Below are positions 47,817 to 59,906 of a DNA stretch of 64,000 nt, piece by piece. The stretch spans positions 9,349,501-9,413,500 of the forward strand of contig NC_133188.1 of the NCBI RefSeq assembly GCF_049306965.1. The letters are read 5' to 3'. The stretch comes from Danio rerio. Its lineage: Eukaryota; Chordata; Actinopteri; Cypriniformes; Danionidae. Positions within the stretch are counted from its first letter, which is position 1. Each line of letters begins with the position of its first letter. The notes under the pieces were generated by a model that saw nothing but the letters and a program-made list of their open reading frames with translations, did no database searches and was not told where the DNA came from. A program made the translations under genes and the position numbers.

Positions 47817-49270
47817 TTATAATCAGTGAGGGACCACTGACTTGACTTCTCAAAATATCACAAGAACGCAAGCATGTTTGGAGTAAATGACGACAGAATT
47901 TTCACTTCTGGCCTTTTAATGATTCCTCTCTCTACAGCATATCTCCAAATTAATCAAAAATCAACCCTGAAACCTGTTTCCAAAAATCATCAGAAAATTT
48001 ACAAGAACAAAAAGAACATTTTTGTGATTTTTTTTTTATTATTATTTATTATTAAATATATTGCAGGGATAGTAGTACCTGTTTAATATTTTGAAATGAA
48101 TTTCTTCTACCTGATTTGGGCGTAAAAATGTATTGTTGACCAAAAATCATCGATAAATGGGAAAGAAAAATATTGTTTCCATTTCAAAATGGCTTTCGGG
48201 AAACATGTTGCACCAATGCGTAAAGCACTTTGAGTGTGCAGGAAACGTGCTATATAAATGTAAGGAATTATTATTATTAATTATTATTTAATTATTTCTA
48301 TGTGAAACACTTTCATGAGCCCATTTAGCCAATAAGACAAAAACATAGTTTTACTACAGTAAACTAACATTTATCCACACAAAATAAACCTGACTGTATT
48401 TTTGTAGTAAAGGCGTGGTTAATTGTGTTAAATATGCCATTTCAGCCTGCAGAATGGCATTTCAAACTGTGGCCTAACAAAAATATAGAAAAGAAATATC
48501 GAGTTTCTGTAATATAAAACTAAATAATTCCTCTCACTGTATAGTTCCTAAAGTTAGACAGAAACAAATGTATGTTAATATTAACAGAAACACTCAAATA
48601 GCAATTAATCTGACTGATGTTAACGTTAAAGGTTTGATCAAGCTTTTAAGTAAAACAATATATAGTTTAAAGTTACAGTACCGTTAATATAACATTAATA
48701 TTTACATTACAGTTACATTAAGTTGCATCAATGTTAGCATTAGCATCAAATGCTAATTGGCGCTACTAGCCTGTGACATACAGTAATAAACGTTACATCT
48801 AATTACACTGACTTTAATATTCATTGGTTTAATTTGTAATTGTTTATTTTATTTATGTTATTTTTTCTTTTTAATTCGCATTTTTCACTTAGTGAAGGCG
48901 GGGACAGTTGACTAACGTTGTTAGCTCTAAATTAGTTGACTGGAATGCTGTGACGGTGTTAGCATGTAGCATGTTCACACATAAAATAAGTAACGTTACA
49001 GTTCGCAATTAAAACCATTTCCTACCTTTTGTTGTAACTTAATAAAATCTACTGCAATTAATGTCAACAAAGATGTTTAATCCACAATAATTTGATCATT
49101 ATTCCTACCTGTTAGCGTTCACATCGGTTCAGTCCTTATTTAGGCTAGAGTGGGTTATTTTTTGTGAATGAATCTGTGGATTTAAATAAATTGTGAGAGT
49201 CGATTCATCCTTGACCTATTCATAAATACAACAGTTGCTTTGTTGCTGAATAAATGTCTTATTCACTTAG
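47817..49270. other. Intergenic, nothing recognised
   Basis: AT-rich DNA to the left of the second duplication copy. The phrase aagcactttgagtgtgcag...gtgctatataaatgtaagga near 48222-48262 is a common fish repeat tail. No exon seen. Confidence 0.4.
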
Positions 49271-49521
49271 GACAGTGTCCTACCACCACCTACTGGCGGC
49301 TTCAGGTAATACATGGATAACTTCATTTTGTTGCATATTTTTCTTTTTAATTTATTATTTGAAGCATTATTCATTAAAAAAGAATTCACAAGAATAACGA
49401 ATTTATATAATCATAATATATAAAATATAATATAAATTATAATAATAATACTGTTAAAAATGATAAATAATTGATAATGAAAATATAAAATAACTGAAAT
49501 GTGCTACTCAAAATAAATGAA

Positions 49522-49524
<3 letters not shown>

Positions 49525-49612
<88 letters not shown>

Positions 49613-49621
49613 CACACACAC
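49525..49621. repeat. (CA)n microsatellite
   Basis: About 95 bp of ca repeat with one aaa interruption. It stands 0.3 kb upstream of the right kinase gene, near the place where the left copy has (TA)n(TG)n. Confidence 0.95.
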
Positions 49622-49881
49622 CATAAACATGGTAATAATTGTAATAAAAAGCAAAACGCAGAAAAAGTTGTGCATGACAGAAAAAAATACATAGGCCTAA
49701 GTGCAAAAATAAATAAATGAATAATTGGAAAAAATGTGTATAAGCAGGTGGCTGTGTGAGCACATTAAGGCGAATGAGCCAGTCAGTCTAGCGCGGCCCG
49801 GCATTAGAAGTTTGTTGTGTTTTAAAAAGTCTCTACGTAATACCAAATGGAACTGTGGAACTCTGACATCATCAGTGACAG

Positions 49882-49888
49882 TATAAAG
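49882..49888 (+). promoter_or_regulatory. TATA box of the right kinase copy (altered in the left copy)
   Basis: tataaag stands 45 bp before the first ATG and 93 bp before the second. The left copy reads cagtaaaaagc at this place, so its TATA box is lost or weakened. With a start about 30 bp downstream, the leader to the first ATG would be only about 15 nt, which favours the second ATG as the main start. Confidence 0.45.
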
Positions 49889-49926
49889 CTTTTTGACGTA
49901 GCAGAAACTCTCATTAGCTTCTTTGG

Positions 49927-52900
49927 ATGTCTAGTAGTTCAGTACTTTCTGCGATTCAACAGTACAGTGATAAAATGGCATTTTCAAAACTGATTAACCG
50001 TCTGAAGAAAGCGTTTGGTGTTAAGTGTGCGAACGAACAACCGTGTGAGCCACTCGAACCCACCGGCAGCACGACAGAGAATCACCGTCATCTGATGACC
50101 GATGACCCGGCCGTCGCTGCAGGAAAACAGGCAGGGAGACAGAAAAAGAGGAAACTCAAATTGTCTCCCATCTTCTTCGCCTGTTTTTCCAGAAGAAGAG
50201 CTACTGTTGTTGGTAAAATAGATTTATGAGCACTTTTAATTACTAAAGCATACTGTTAAACACACCAAACACATCACATAAGTGTTTAAAGATCAGAAAT
50301 GAACATTAACTGGAAGACATTTTAGAAAGAGTTTCTTAAAGCCACAGTTCACATAAACAAGACAATTCTGTCATAATTTACTCCTTAAACCTGTTTGAGG
50401 TGCTTTCAGCCATTGACTTCCACAGTATTTTGTGTTCCTACAATGAAGGTTAATGGCTGCTGATTTCAGGAATTTTCTTCAGAATTTGTAGTTTTGTGTA
50501 AAAAACAGAAAAAATAAGAATTATTTGTATTAGGATTTTTTATTTCAGTGAGCTTTGCCTTTAGATATATAGTTTACTTGTTTGCTAATTCAATGCAGAA
50601 AAACCCATGAAGATCATCAATAAAAACACATTGAGTAATGTTTCTGCAAATGAACTGTTCAAATATCTTGTCAAAAAGAGTTGTAGAGTCATATTAATGA
50701 TGTTCCTTCCTCTCTTTAGATCAGCTATGTGTGCAGGAGATCCACGAACTTCACGCAGAGCCCATCAGTAGCTCTAAATTCTTCTGCACTGCTGTGAGCA
50801 ACCTGGAGCTGGAAGTTCTCCAACCTCCAGCTCTTGATGCTCCAGCAGACGAAGATTTGGACTCTAAACCGGAAGTGAACAGCTTTGACTCTGCAGTGGT
50901 CATTGAGAACGACTCTGCAGAGCTTCACTTCCCAGCAGACAACGAATCCTCCCTCAGTGAAGACAGCCTGGAGCAAGAGCTTGATAGTCCTCCAAGTTCA
51001 CCATCCGATGAGGACAATGAACTTCCAGTGAGCCAGCAGCTCATAACAGATGACATCTGTGACTCTGCCCTGGATGAAAACTCGAACCCTTCACCGGATC
51101 AGGTCTCACAAGAGGACTCTGCTGTGAAGTCTACAGCAGATGATGGGACCTGCTTGGACAATAGTAAGTTTATTGCTGGAGTTCAGAACATTTGTTTAGG
51201 CTCATCAAACTTTGTAAAATTATACAGTTGAAGTCAAAATTATTCGCCCTCCTGTGATTTTTTATTAATATTTTTTAAATATTTCCCAAATGATGCAGAG
51301 CAATAAAGTTTAAGTATTCAGAACTTTAAGCTGAACACTGGTATCTTGGAAAATATCCAGTAAATATGATGTACTGTCATCACGACAAAGATAAAAGACA
51401 TCAGTTATTAGAAATGAGTTATTAAAACTATCATGTTCTGAAATCTGACAATAATTCTGACTTCAACTGTTTGTGTTTTTATTTGGTTTATAATTTAATG
51501 ACATTTTCTTCATTTTTAACAGATGACATCAGCTGCCGCTACAAACTCGGAAAGCAGCTTGGTGAAGGAGGTTTCGGCTCCGTGTATGAGGGGATTCGCA
51601 TACAGGATGGTCTGCAGGTATTCATTTTTGTAGACTCAAATCCTCTGATGAAGTTCCCTGTTTAAAGAACATCATCAGAGCTTTCATTGTTTGGACATTT
51701 CTGCTGACGAATGAATCCTCTGTTCAGGATTTATGACTGAATGAAATGATCTCCGTGCACATGTTAATTGTTCGCTTGTTCCTTTAAACAGGTGGCAGTT
51801 AAATTTGTCCAGAAGACCCCAAATATGCAAGATGTCAGCTCTGTGAGTAGACTACACTTTCTGTTCGCTGTGTTCAGTTTATAAAGTCTTATATTTATTA
51901 TAGACCACAGGCTGTGGTCAGAAACCCTTGTTTGAAAACCAACATTATTATTTTGTTTTCAGTCATGTGACCAGCCACTTCCTCTAGAGATCACCTTGGC
52001 AAACATGGCCAGCGGTGGCTCCAGGTGTCCGAATATTATTCAGCTTCTGGACTGGCAGGTCTTTAAAAACCATTATGTCATGGTGATGGAGCGGCCTAGT
52101 CCAAGCATGGACCTGGAGGCATTCCTTGAAGTCAGCGGTGGAGTCCTCAGTGAGAAAACAGCACATACCATCATGAGGCAAGCTGTTTATGCGGCCAACG
52201 TGTGCTGTTACCGCGGGGTGTTCCACCGGGACATTAAGCTTCAAAACCTGCTGGTGAACCCCGACACACTGGAAGTCAAGCTGATCGACTTCGGGTGTGG
52301 AGACTTCATGATGGAATCAGCCTACAGTCTCTTCTCTGGTAGGTGTTTTGAATAGTGTGGTCAAAAGTATCGACTTCGGTACCAATCGATTCTGACATTT
52401 AACAAGTCAATTTGAGTGCTGTTAAACACCACTGATTGGCCATTGGTGTCCACATGCTCAGCAAATATGACTGTGATGAGTGTCGGTATCGATTGGTAGT
52501 TGATACTTTTGACAACACTAGTTATGAATGTGCATAAGCATTATTAATATACGTATTGAAAGCTGGTTAATTACTGTAGCACAGCTGAAGCCCATCTGGT
52601 ATATATATTCAACATGATGCTAAACTAAACGTCTCTCCTCCAGGCACAGAAGCGTACATCCCGCCAGAGTTTTATGAAAAAGGATGCTACCGGGCCAAAC
52701 CAGCGACGGTCTATTCTCTTGGGGTTCTTCTGTTCACAATGCTCCATGGAGAATTCCCATCAGCGTATGACCTGTACTACCTTCAACATGACTGGTCCAA
52801 ATTTACCCTCTCTCAAGGTGAGATGTTCATCAAAGAACAATTAAGTGAAACAGCTTAATAATAATAATAACAACAACCTCACCTCTCCATTTCTTCTTCA

Positions 52901-53004
52901 CAGAATGCTGTGATATGATGAGGGCTTGTCTGCATGAGAATCCAGAGTGCAGAATTCCTCTAGAAGAGATGCCTTACCACGACTGGTCCATGCTGGAGTT
53001 CTGA
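49927..53004 (+). CDS. PIM-like serine/threonine kinase, right copy
   Basis: Same seven exons: 49927-50212, 50720-51163, 51523-51617, 51792-51842, 51963-52338, 52644-52817, 52904-53004; 508 residues, AATAAA at 53053. Compared with the left copy, I count eight residue changes: T85A, K149N, E168A, E232K, S315P, K319Q, E327K, I415L. All catalytic motifs are intact (K279, E301, ERP hinge, HRD, DFG). Three of the changes and two silent ones lie within about 37 bp of exon 5, as after gene conversion. N-terminal basic segment, acidic linker and start-codon question as in the left copy. It ends 755 bp from the stop of the convergent protease gene, the same spacing as on the left. Confidence 0.92.
51228..51474. 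mobile_element. Family T MITE in kinase intron 2 (right copy)
   Basis: Same insertion point and ends as 33612-33858. Confidence 0.88.
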
Positions 53005-53758
53005 GTCACATTAGCAGAATGTTTTGTATATTTGATTTTTCTACATGTCTGTAATAAAGATATATTTTATTGAACTCACTTGTGTTGTGGCTTATATTGT
53101 GATCTAGCCCCAGTGTTGTCAGATTGTGTGGATTTAAACTGGTTTTGTATGGGGTGACAAAAATTTGGCATGAGGTTTGAACAGCATCCAGTCCTTTCCA
53201 ACACACACTGCAGTTGACACTGGCGTCATTACGGCGCACTTTTAGAAATACACTTTTTCAGAATGCTGTACAGCGCTGACCCAAAACCTAAACATATCAG
53301 TCACTGCGACATAAGCAAATCATCCATAAATATTCCAATGGTTTATTGTGAAATCAGAGCTGTTCAGAAAAATGTATTAAAATACAAACGTCGTAACATG
53401 AGAATGTGAGACTCAATACAAAACATCAGCATTTTCACTATAAGAGCACCCAGTTTTATTAAGGTCGTTGAGTGTTTGTTGCCATCATGACAATCCTAAA
53501 CAAAATATTCAGTGATATTCCTTCAAATCAATACTGATAGTGTAGTTTGCGCAGACACACTGAGGTTTATCCAGTGTACAGAAGTCTGAATCATCCACAT
53601 TATTTCATACGCTTCCAGAAACACGTTTACTACACGAATGTCCAGCGTTTGCTAAAAATGTTCAACTCTTTAGATGATTCCTTTCTTACAACAGCTCCAA
53701 CTATGACAGCTTTTCATTACTCACCATTTCTTAATCTTACTAAATACTTGACTTGATG

Positions 53759-56700
53759 TCACTCTGTGGACTCTGGGGTCATGTGCAGCATGAGCAGGTC
53801 GGCCCCCCGGCGGACCACCACATTTAAGCTTTCGCTGGTCCTCACAGCATTATATATCTCCTCCGACATGTTCACCTTTACCCCATTGATCTCAATAATA
53901 ACATGTCCTGGCTTCATTCCGGCTCTGCAAAACAGAAAACAGGAAATGACATCATCAATAGGATGCCTTAATCAACAGCTGATAACATCATGTTCAGAGA
54001 GCAGCACACCTGTTGGCTGGAGATCCTACAATCACACGGTGGATGAGAACTCCATGAGAAACATCAGGGAAGGACGGGTCTCGCATCCTTAGCTCTTCGA
54101 TTATACTGAGGAGGGGAAAAAGAGAATTTAAAGATAATAAAAGACTCACTTCAGCGCAATTTTACCAGTTTAAGGATTGATTGATAAATAGATAAGATAG
54201 ATAGATAGATTCATAGATAGATAGACTGATAGTTTGATAGATAGATCAGCATAACAATCAATATTACATTCGCTTCAACCAAAAACACCTCAACAAAACA
54301 TTCATACTACTTCAGTCGCATAGAGTGTGAAAAAGGAAATGCTGTTAATTTGCAATGCATTGAATTAAAGGTGCAGTAGGTGATTGTCCTCAGAAACATT
54401 TTAGTTGTGCTGGTTGAAAGTCTCTTTACAGTCCAATAGTAATGATTAAAGTAAATGATCTAAATGTGTTTTTATGTATTTTATATTCTGGGTAAGACAT
54501 AAAACTAAAAAATGTTCATCCAATTAAATATTGTCGGGTCGACATCTCCTGTAATTCCGATAAGTAGCTCAAACTGTCTGTCAGCAAATGCAGATTTCAG
54601 GCCGTGTGGCTTTGAATCACAGTCCCTCCCCGCGGTCTAAAGATAATAGGCTAAGCGGTTAGCATTTTGGCAGATCCCCTACTGCACCTTTAATTATTCA
54701 CAGAACTGTTCAAATCAATACCACAACTGAACTCATGTCATTTGGGACAAAAAAAATTATATTGTTCAACTCTACATTATGATATTGTTCAACTCTACAT
54801 TATGTATACAAAACTAAAACCTTAAATATCTTGAATTTTACAGGGCTCATACAGGCACAGCCTAATGAAAATCAAGGACTTTTAAGTACTTTTTTCCAGC
54901 ACCTATTTTTATTTTCAAGACTGACACGCAACGTATTAAAACACCGCATAGGAATTTATATATATAAACAAATAAAAACCATTAATGATCATAATAATAA
55001 TATAATTAATTAATCAATTGTATATTAATAATATATTAAACCTGCACTAATTGTGCTTGTGAAAATGTTTTTTTATACTATTACACTGCTAAAATAATAC
55101 AAGTTTTAGTCAATAATACTAACATTGGGTAAAAGTACAAAGTACTCTTTTAAAAACTACTCAGAGTACTAGTTTGATACTTTTTTGGGGGGGACCTCAG
55201 ATTTTCATTATGGCCCTTTTTTCAAGAAATAATAATAAATTTATTTGAATGGTTTAATTGCTTAAATCACAAAGTTACATATATAAAAATGTGCACTAAC
55301 AAAGGAAGTATGGTCGATTTTTCCTTCCATGACAATTAATCTTTTTCAATAGTACTGGCAAAACTACCACATACTCTATAAGGCCATAGAGACACATTTT
55401 GTCCATTTTTTAAACAATATTTTTAAGTTTTGAAAGGTTTAATTAAAGTATATGATAAAAATATTTAAATTTAGCCTTTTATTTACATATTTTACACCAT
55501 TTTTCTTATTTGCTCATTCTTGTCTTTACAATGTGGCAAATTTGTTTCTTTAATAGCTGTACAGCACATGGAAATATTATTTTACACTTGATCTTAAACT
55601 GAAATAATTTTACAAAAAAGACAAGTACACTGTCAGTAATAAAATAATAAAGCAAATGACTTTGTTTAACTCTAGGTATTTGAAATATGACAACACTGCT
55701 TTTCTTAAAGCAGTGTTTGAAGAGCCTTATTGTTTATTATGATAAATGTAACAGCAGATTGCTTTGACCTGTAATGCCTGTACAATTCAGTGATGCTTTA
55801 AGACAGATCAGAATACAGCTATAATGTATAAATCCCACAAATACCCCAAACAGAAACATTTCTAGCATAATTCTTTTGTCTTAAAAAAATATAAAAAGTC
55901 CCAACTTTGCTCAAAGTAAGGTTTACTTGACTATACAGCCAAATAAAAAGTCTGTAATCTAAATACTATTTTAGTCAAAGAGCAAAGATAAATAATTTCT
56001 ACTTTAATATTGAAGAGATAGCGATTGTGTACAGTCTGAGCACACACACGAGATGATGAGAGGACTTGCAGTTAATTTGAAAAAGCCTATTTAAGAGGTC
56101 GCATATGTGTTTTTATGATTAATGTACATGACTGCGCTCTCATGTTAAAATAAAGCGCTCACGACGTTTGCAGAAATGAGTAATTGCGCAATACCTGCAT
56201 TCCCACGCCAATACATTCAGAAGAGTGACAGACAAGTCAGAAGAAGAGAGCAGAGAGAAGAGAGCAAAATGTGTGTGTAGATCATTGAAATGGCAGGAAG
56301 TGTCCGCGGTTTTATTACTAACAACATCCGAAAAGCATTATTTCAATAAAACATTTGTTTTTAAGTTGTTTTTTTTCTGTCACTGCAACACAAAAAGGTC
56401 TTTGTCCCGCCCTTACATTTCAGGTAAAACTAGAAAAGGTTGACTGTGATTGGCTACTTTTCATTTCATTTAAAATCACTGCGTCGGAATTACAGTATTT
56501 TGTGCGGGTATTTTTGCATTAAATTGTCACAAAAATTCACAAACATTTTTATTTTTCGGGCGTGGAAATTGTATACAAATTCTCCTTGATAAATTAAGCA
56601 CTTTTCAACAGAACAAGCTAATTTTCCAGGTATTCCAGCACTTGAATTTCTAAGAGCCAAATCTAGTGGCATATAACAAAAATCTGCAGATTCCATAATG

Positions 56701-59700
56701 TATGAATTTTGCTCTCCTGTAAAATTGTAATAAAAGTGTGTTTGGCACCTGGGGGTCAAAATCAACATCATCACTCCAATGTAACGCCTTTTCGATCCCG
56801 ATTCTCCAAACCAAGACTCTGAAAAAAAGACCCAATAACCATCTGTCAGTGAAAAAAATGATGTCACAGACAAAAGCAAGCAGCTGTGAGATCATTCTTA
56901 CTCTGTTTGTCTGCAGATCGGTCTAGGAAGAGACGGACTCTGTCTGAGGGAATAGCGAAGGAAATCCCTGCTGTCACTTTCATGGTATTAATGCCGATGA
57001 CCTCACCATCCTGAAGAGTACAAACATGACACATCAGTTTATTACATAAGGCCAGAGTATGGCCAGTACAATACAATATTGATGAACATTTGAAAACAAT
57101 TCACGTTCTTAATATGACAGTCATGAAGCTCTGTGTTGCTCTGAAGGTCCAGCAATCTGTAGTCAACTACTAAATGTGCACTAATAACTTTCTCCTTCAC
57201 ATTATTGTACATGGATTTCGTAGCGTGGTTCTAGCACACTAATTAAGGTCATATTTACACTATGTACAGTTGCCTCGAACCGGGTCAAAGCACGCTTGTC
57301 CCCCCTCATGTCTCCCCCGATGGCCCGCACTCACATTACAATCAGGCCTGGGCACGCTTACGTCATCGATGCTGCGCTGTTCAGTGAGAAGCGCTCTCGC
57401 TCAGCACGGTGGAGATTTCTCTAGTTATATTGTTTCAGTCGTTTGATATGCAGTGACATGCAGTCAATTATTTCGACCAAAAGTCCTTAGGGATGCGGTG
57501 ACACAGTCAGATATATCGCCGAACAGATCCACCACTTTTGGCGCTCATAAACAATCATAAAGCCCTCGTGCTATAGGAATGAGGAGGTTTGCTAAAAGTG
57601 GGCAGCTGTCATACAGTGAGAGGTTTGCATATTTAATAAACTACGGCAGTTTGCGTTCATTGAACAGTAAGAATGATTAATTAATCCATATGAAACAGTC
57701 CCTTAAGAGTCACGTCTCGCTTTCAGTTTCAGGCTTGGGCGCGTTTTGCACTCACACTACAAGTGTACTGCGCCAAAGCCCAAGTGAGCCACACTCAGGC
57801 CCACCTCTTCCGACCGGGTCAGGGCCGGCCATGTAAACCATGCCTGCGCCTGATTCAGCGCACTCACACTTCTCAAACGATCCGGGAAATGGGCCTGGAC
57901 ACGGTTCGGATAGCATAGTGTGAGTACGCCCTAAATACCTAAAATTAGAATTTTCTACCACTGAATAAGGTTGCATGTCTGCGGCTATAAATACTCCTAC
58001 CGCGCTTGTATTTGTCTTTGTTTGTGTTGAGTTACTTGGAATTTTTATTCTAAATGAAGACAGGAGAGTAGTTTGTGTTACACTTGTCGGTTTAACAGAT
58101 AAAGCAATGATTTTGTGGACATCAGTAATCTAACTATTTGCCTTAATCTGATTAAAACAACAATATGATTAAGGTGTTTACATGAGTTGCTTTTAGAATG
58201 TTCATTTCATGATCCCGTTTTACATGTTAAAGCACATAATACGATTAACGTCATTGTGTCACCACGCTATCCCTGGGGCGTTTCATTCTAAATTTGTCGA
58301 CTTTAACTGCAGTTTGGCACTTTCATTTTTATTCAAGAACATTTCATGCATGCCCCCATGACGAACGAGAAATTGGATGCGAGGAAATGCTAGAAGAGTG
58401 TAGTTTTAATGGAATTTTGGATATCGCACACCGTATGGGAGAAAAAAAAAACTCAGCAGAGAATAGTGTCAAGCAGCCGTGTGTGTGTAAAGATCATCCC
58501 GTTACAAAATGTGGTGAAAATCCTACAAGATGGTAATAGTCTGATTAAGGTGTTTACATGTTTACATTCAGAGAGCAGCATTTACAGCAGATCTTTCAGT
58601 CCATAATATTGTAGTGATATTAAAAGAGTACTGCTGACGATACTAACTACCTTTGCCATCTGAATAAACAAACAAGGAACACCGATTGCTTACTTACCAA
58701 ATCCATAGAGACAGAACAATCAACGCTAACTGGAACTGCTTCTTTTTTAAAAGAAGATGATGAGGAAATCCGGATTTCACCATTTACAGATGCGAAAAGC
58801 TCTCGGGTAAAAATGTTCCTTACAAATTTCCTTAAAACATTTTTGTTGCGTGTTAAAAGACCACTGTAGTCCACAAATGTGGGTCCTTTCTCATTGCGGG
58901 AAAATGAAAACAAAACCTTTGTTGTGGCACGTTTACGAACAACACTGACGACCCATGTCTCCGAACAATTCTTCTTTTTCCACTTGTTTTATTTACGGTT
59001 AGCAACACAACGTGGCGTCTATCGGAATACTGTAACAGGTAGTTTTTGAAGCTATCATGCATATAAATAAAGTTGCACCTCATTCACAATAGAGCGCGCT
59101 GATTGGTTCGTCTTTCTCTTGAATTAATGATGAAAGCTCAAAGACGTCACATTGTACCCGCCGGTACAGACAGCCAGTCTCCATGCTGGAATTTACACAA
59201 GGAGCTCATGGCCTTGACGTAGCTTCAAAATTTCTTTTCAAACCGGAAGAACAAATTTGTTTGAAATAATGCAAAAACAACCAATTTTCCCTTTTATTGT
59301 TAAATATGTGTCTTAAGAGTGTTTTTAGCAGCGTGGAACATATATATGACTATTAACATCTCAAAAAATGTGTTTTGGTGTTTCGTGACCCTTTAAACCA
59401 AAAGGCAGAAGCAGTCAGTTGAGCAAATGTCAGCGACTCACCAGGTTTATGAGAGGCCCTCCTGCATTTCCAAACTGTAAAGCAGAATTGTGATTGAGTG
59501 ATGGAATGAAATTCATTAAATGATGACATACATTTTTTTTGCATGCAACACCACTCAGTTTCCAGTGCTCTGACATCTATGGTAGCGTCCGTCTGGATGT
59601 AGTCCATGTTGGAGTTGGAGAGACCCAGTTCTTTACTGCCTCTCTGAGCAGAGCTGACGATTCCAGATGTGATGGTGTTTTTAAGAGAAAAGGGGCTCCC

Positions 59701-59769
59701 CATGGTAACCCCAAATTCACCTTGACGCACATCAGATGACTTGCCAAGACGCAACGTTGGTAAAGGATT
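53759..59769 (-). CDS. HtrA2-like serine protease/PDZ protein, right copy, catalytic Ser replaced by Ala; 5' exons not seen
   Basis: Six phase-consistent minus-strand exons: 59769-59575 ([50 protein letters not shown]), 59474-59442 ([11 protein letters not shown]), 57010-56902 ([29 protein letters not shown]), 56818-56749, 54105-54010, 53924-53759 (PDZ, stop). They follow human HTRA2 from mid-protease to its end. Where HTRA2 has GNSGGP, this gene reads GNAGGP, so the nucleophile is missing. The PDZ motif KPGD of the left copy reads KPGH here. The donor after exon 59575 is a weak gtcaga. The His/Asp exon and N-terminus are not seen to 64000 and may lie further right. It could make a proteolytically dead, possibly scaffolding or decoy, HtrA2 relative, or be an early pseudogene. 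Introns hold large transposons. Confidence 0.78.
54183..54246. repeat. (GATA)n microsatellite
   Basis: agatagatagatagatt-type run with interruptions, only in the right copy of the duplication. Confidence 0.88.
54365..54693. mobile_element. MITE with TTAA flanks (aggtgcagtaggtgat type)
   Basis: ttaaaggtgcagtaggtgat and atcccctactgcacctttaa are inverted repeats ending in TTAA. Complete, about 329 bp. A partial inverted relative sits in the left copy at 36770. Confidence 0.85.
54700..56745. other. Intron of the right HtrA2-like gene; non-coding
   Basis: Close match to 37471-39540. No exon or element with clear ends seen. Confidence 0.6.
57243..57933. mobile_element. hAT-like non-autonomous element
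   Basis: ttaaggtcatatttacacta at the left and tagtgtgagtacgcccta at the right are imperfect inverted repeats. Inner arms (cgaaccgggtcaaagcacgc against gcctggacacggttcg) also pair. In the intron between protease exons 4 and 5. Confidence 0.65.
57934..58295. other. Intronic, probable MITE fragment
   Basis: Repeated phrases ttaatctgattaaaac and gattaaggtgtttacatg (the second recurring near 58540) point to a small repeat. No coding sign. Confidence 0.4.
58296..59396 (+). mobile_element. TTAA-flanked MITE, left end missing
   Basis: From gactttaactgcagtttggc to ggtgtttcgtgaccctttaa it parallels 62985-63848, including cacaatagagcgcgctgatt and gacgtagcttcaaaa. It sits just 3' (in gene direction) of the Ser-position exon. 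Confidence 0.75.
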
Positions 59770-59906
59770 CTGGGACAAGATGGAGAAAACAATGACACTA
59801 TGTAAGACCATATGGTCATGTACTAGAACTGTGGTAAAAGAAAACTGAAAAATCAATTGCAAAAATGGCTTTCCAAACATAAAAGCCTCCTCTGTCACTG
59901 TTCAAG

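Larger units (their letters stand above)
49271..56835. repeat. Right copy of the kinase/protease segmental duplication
   Basis: Matches 31042-39625 in the same orientation; edges at gacagtgtcctaccaccacc and ccaagactctgaaaaaaag. The right edge falls inside the intron between protease exons 5 and 6. About 1 kb shorter than the left copy because of differing inserts. Confidence 0.92.
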
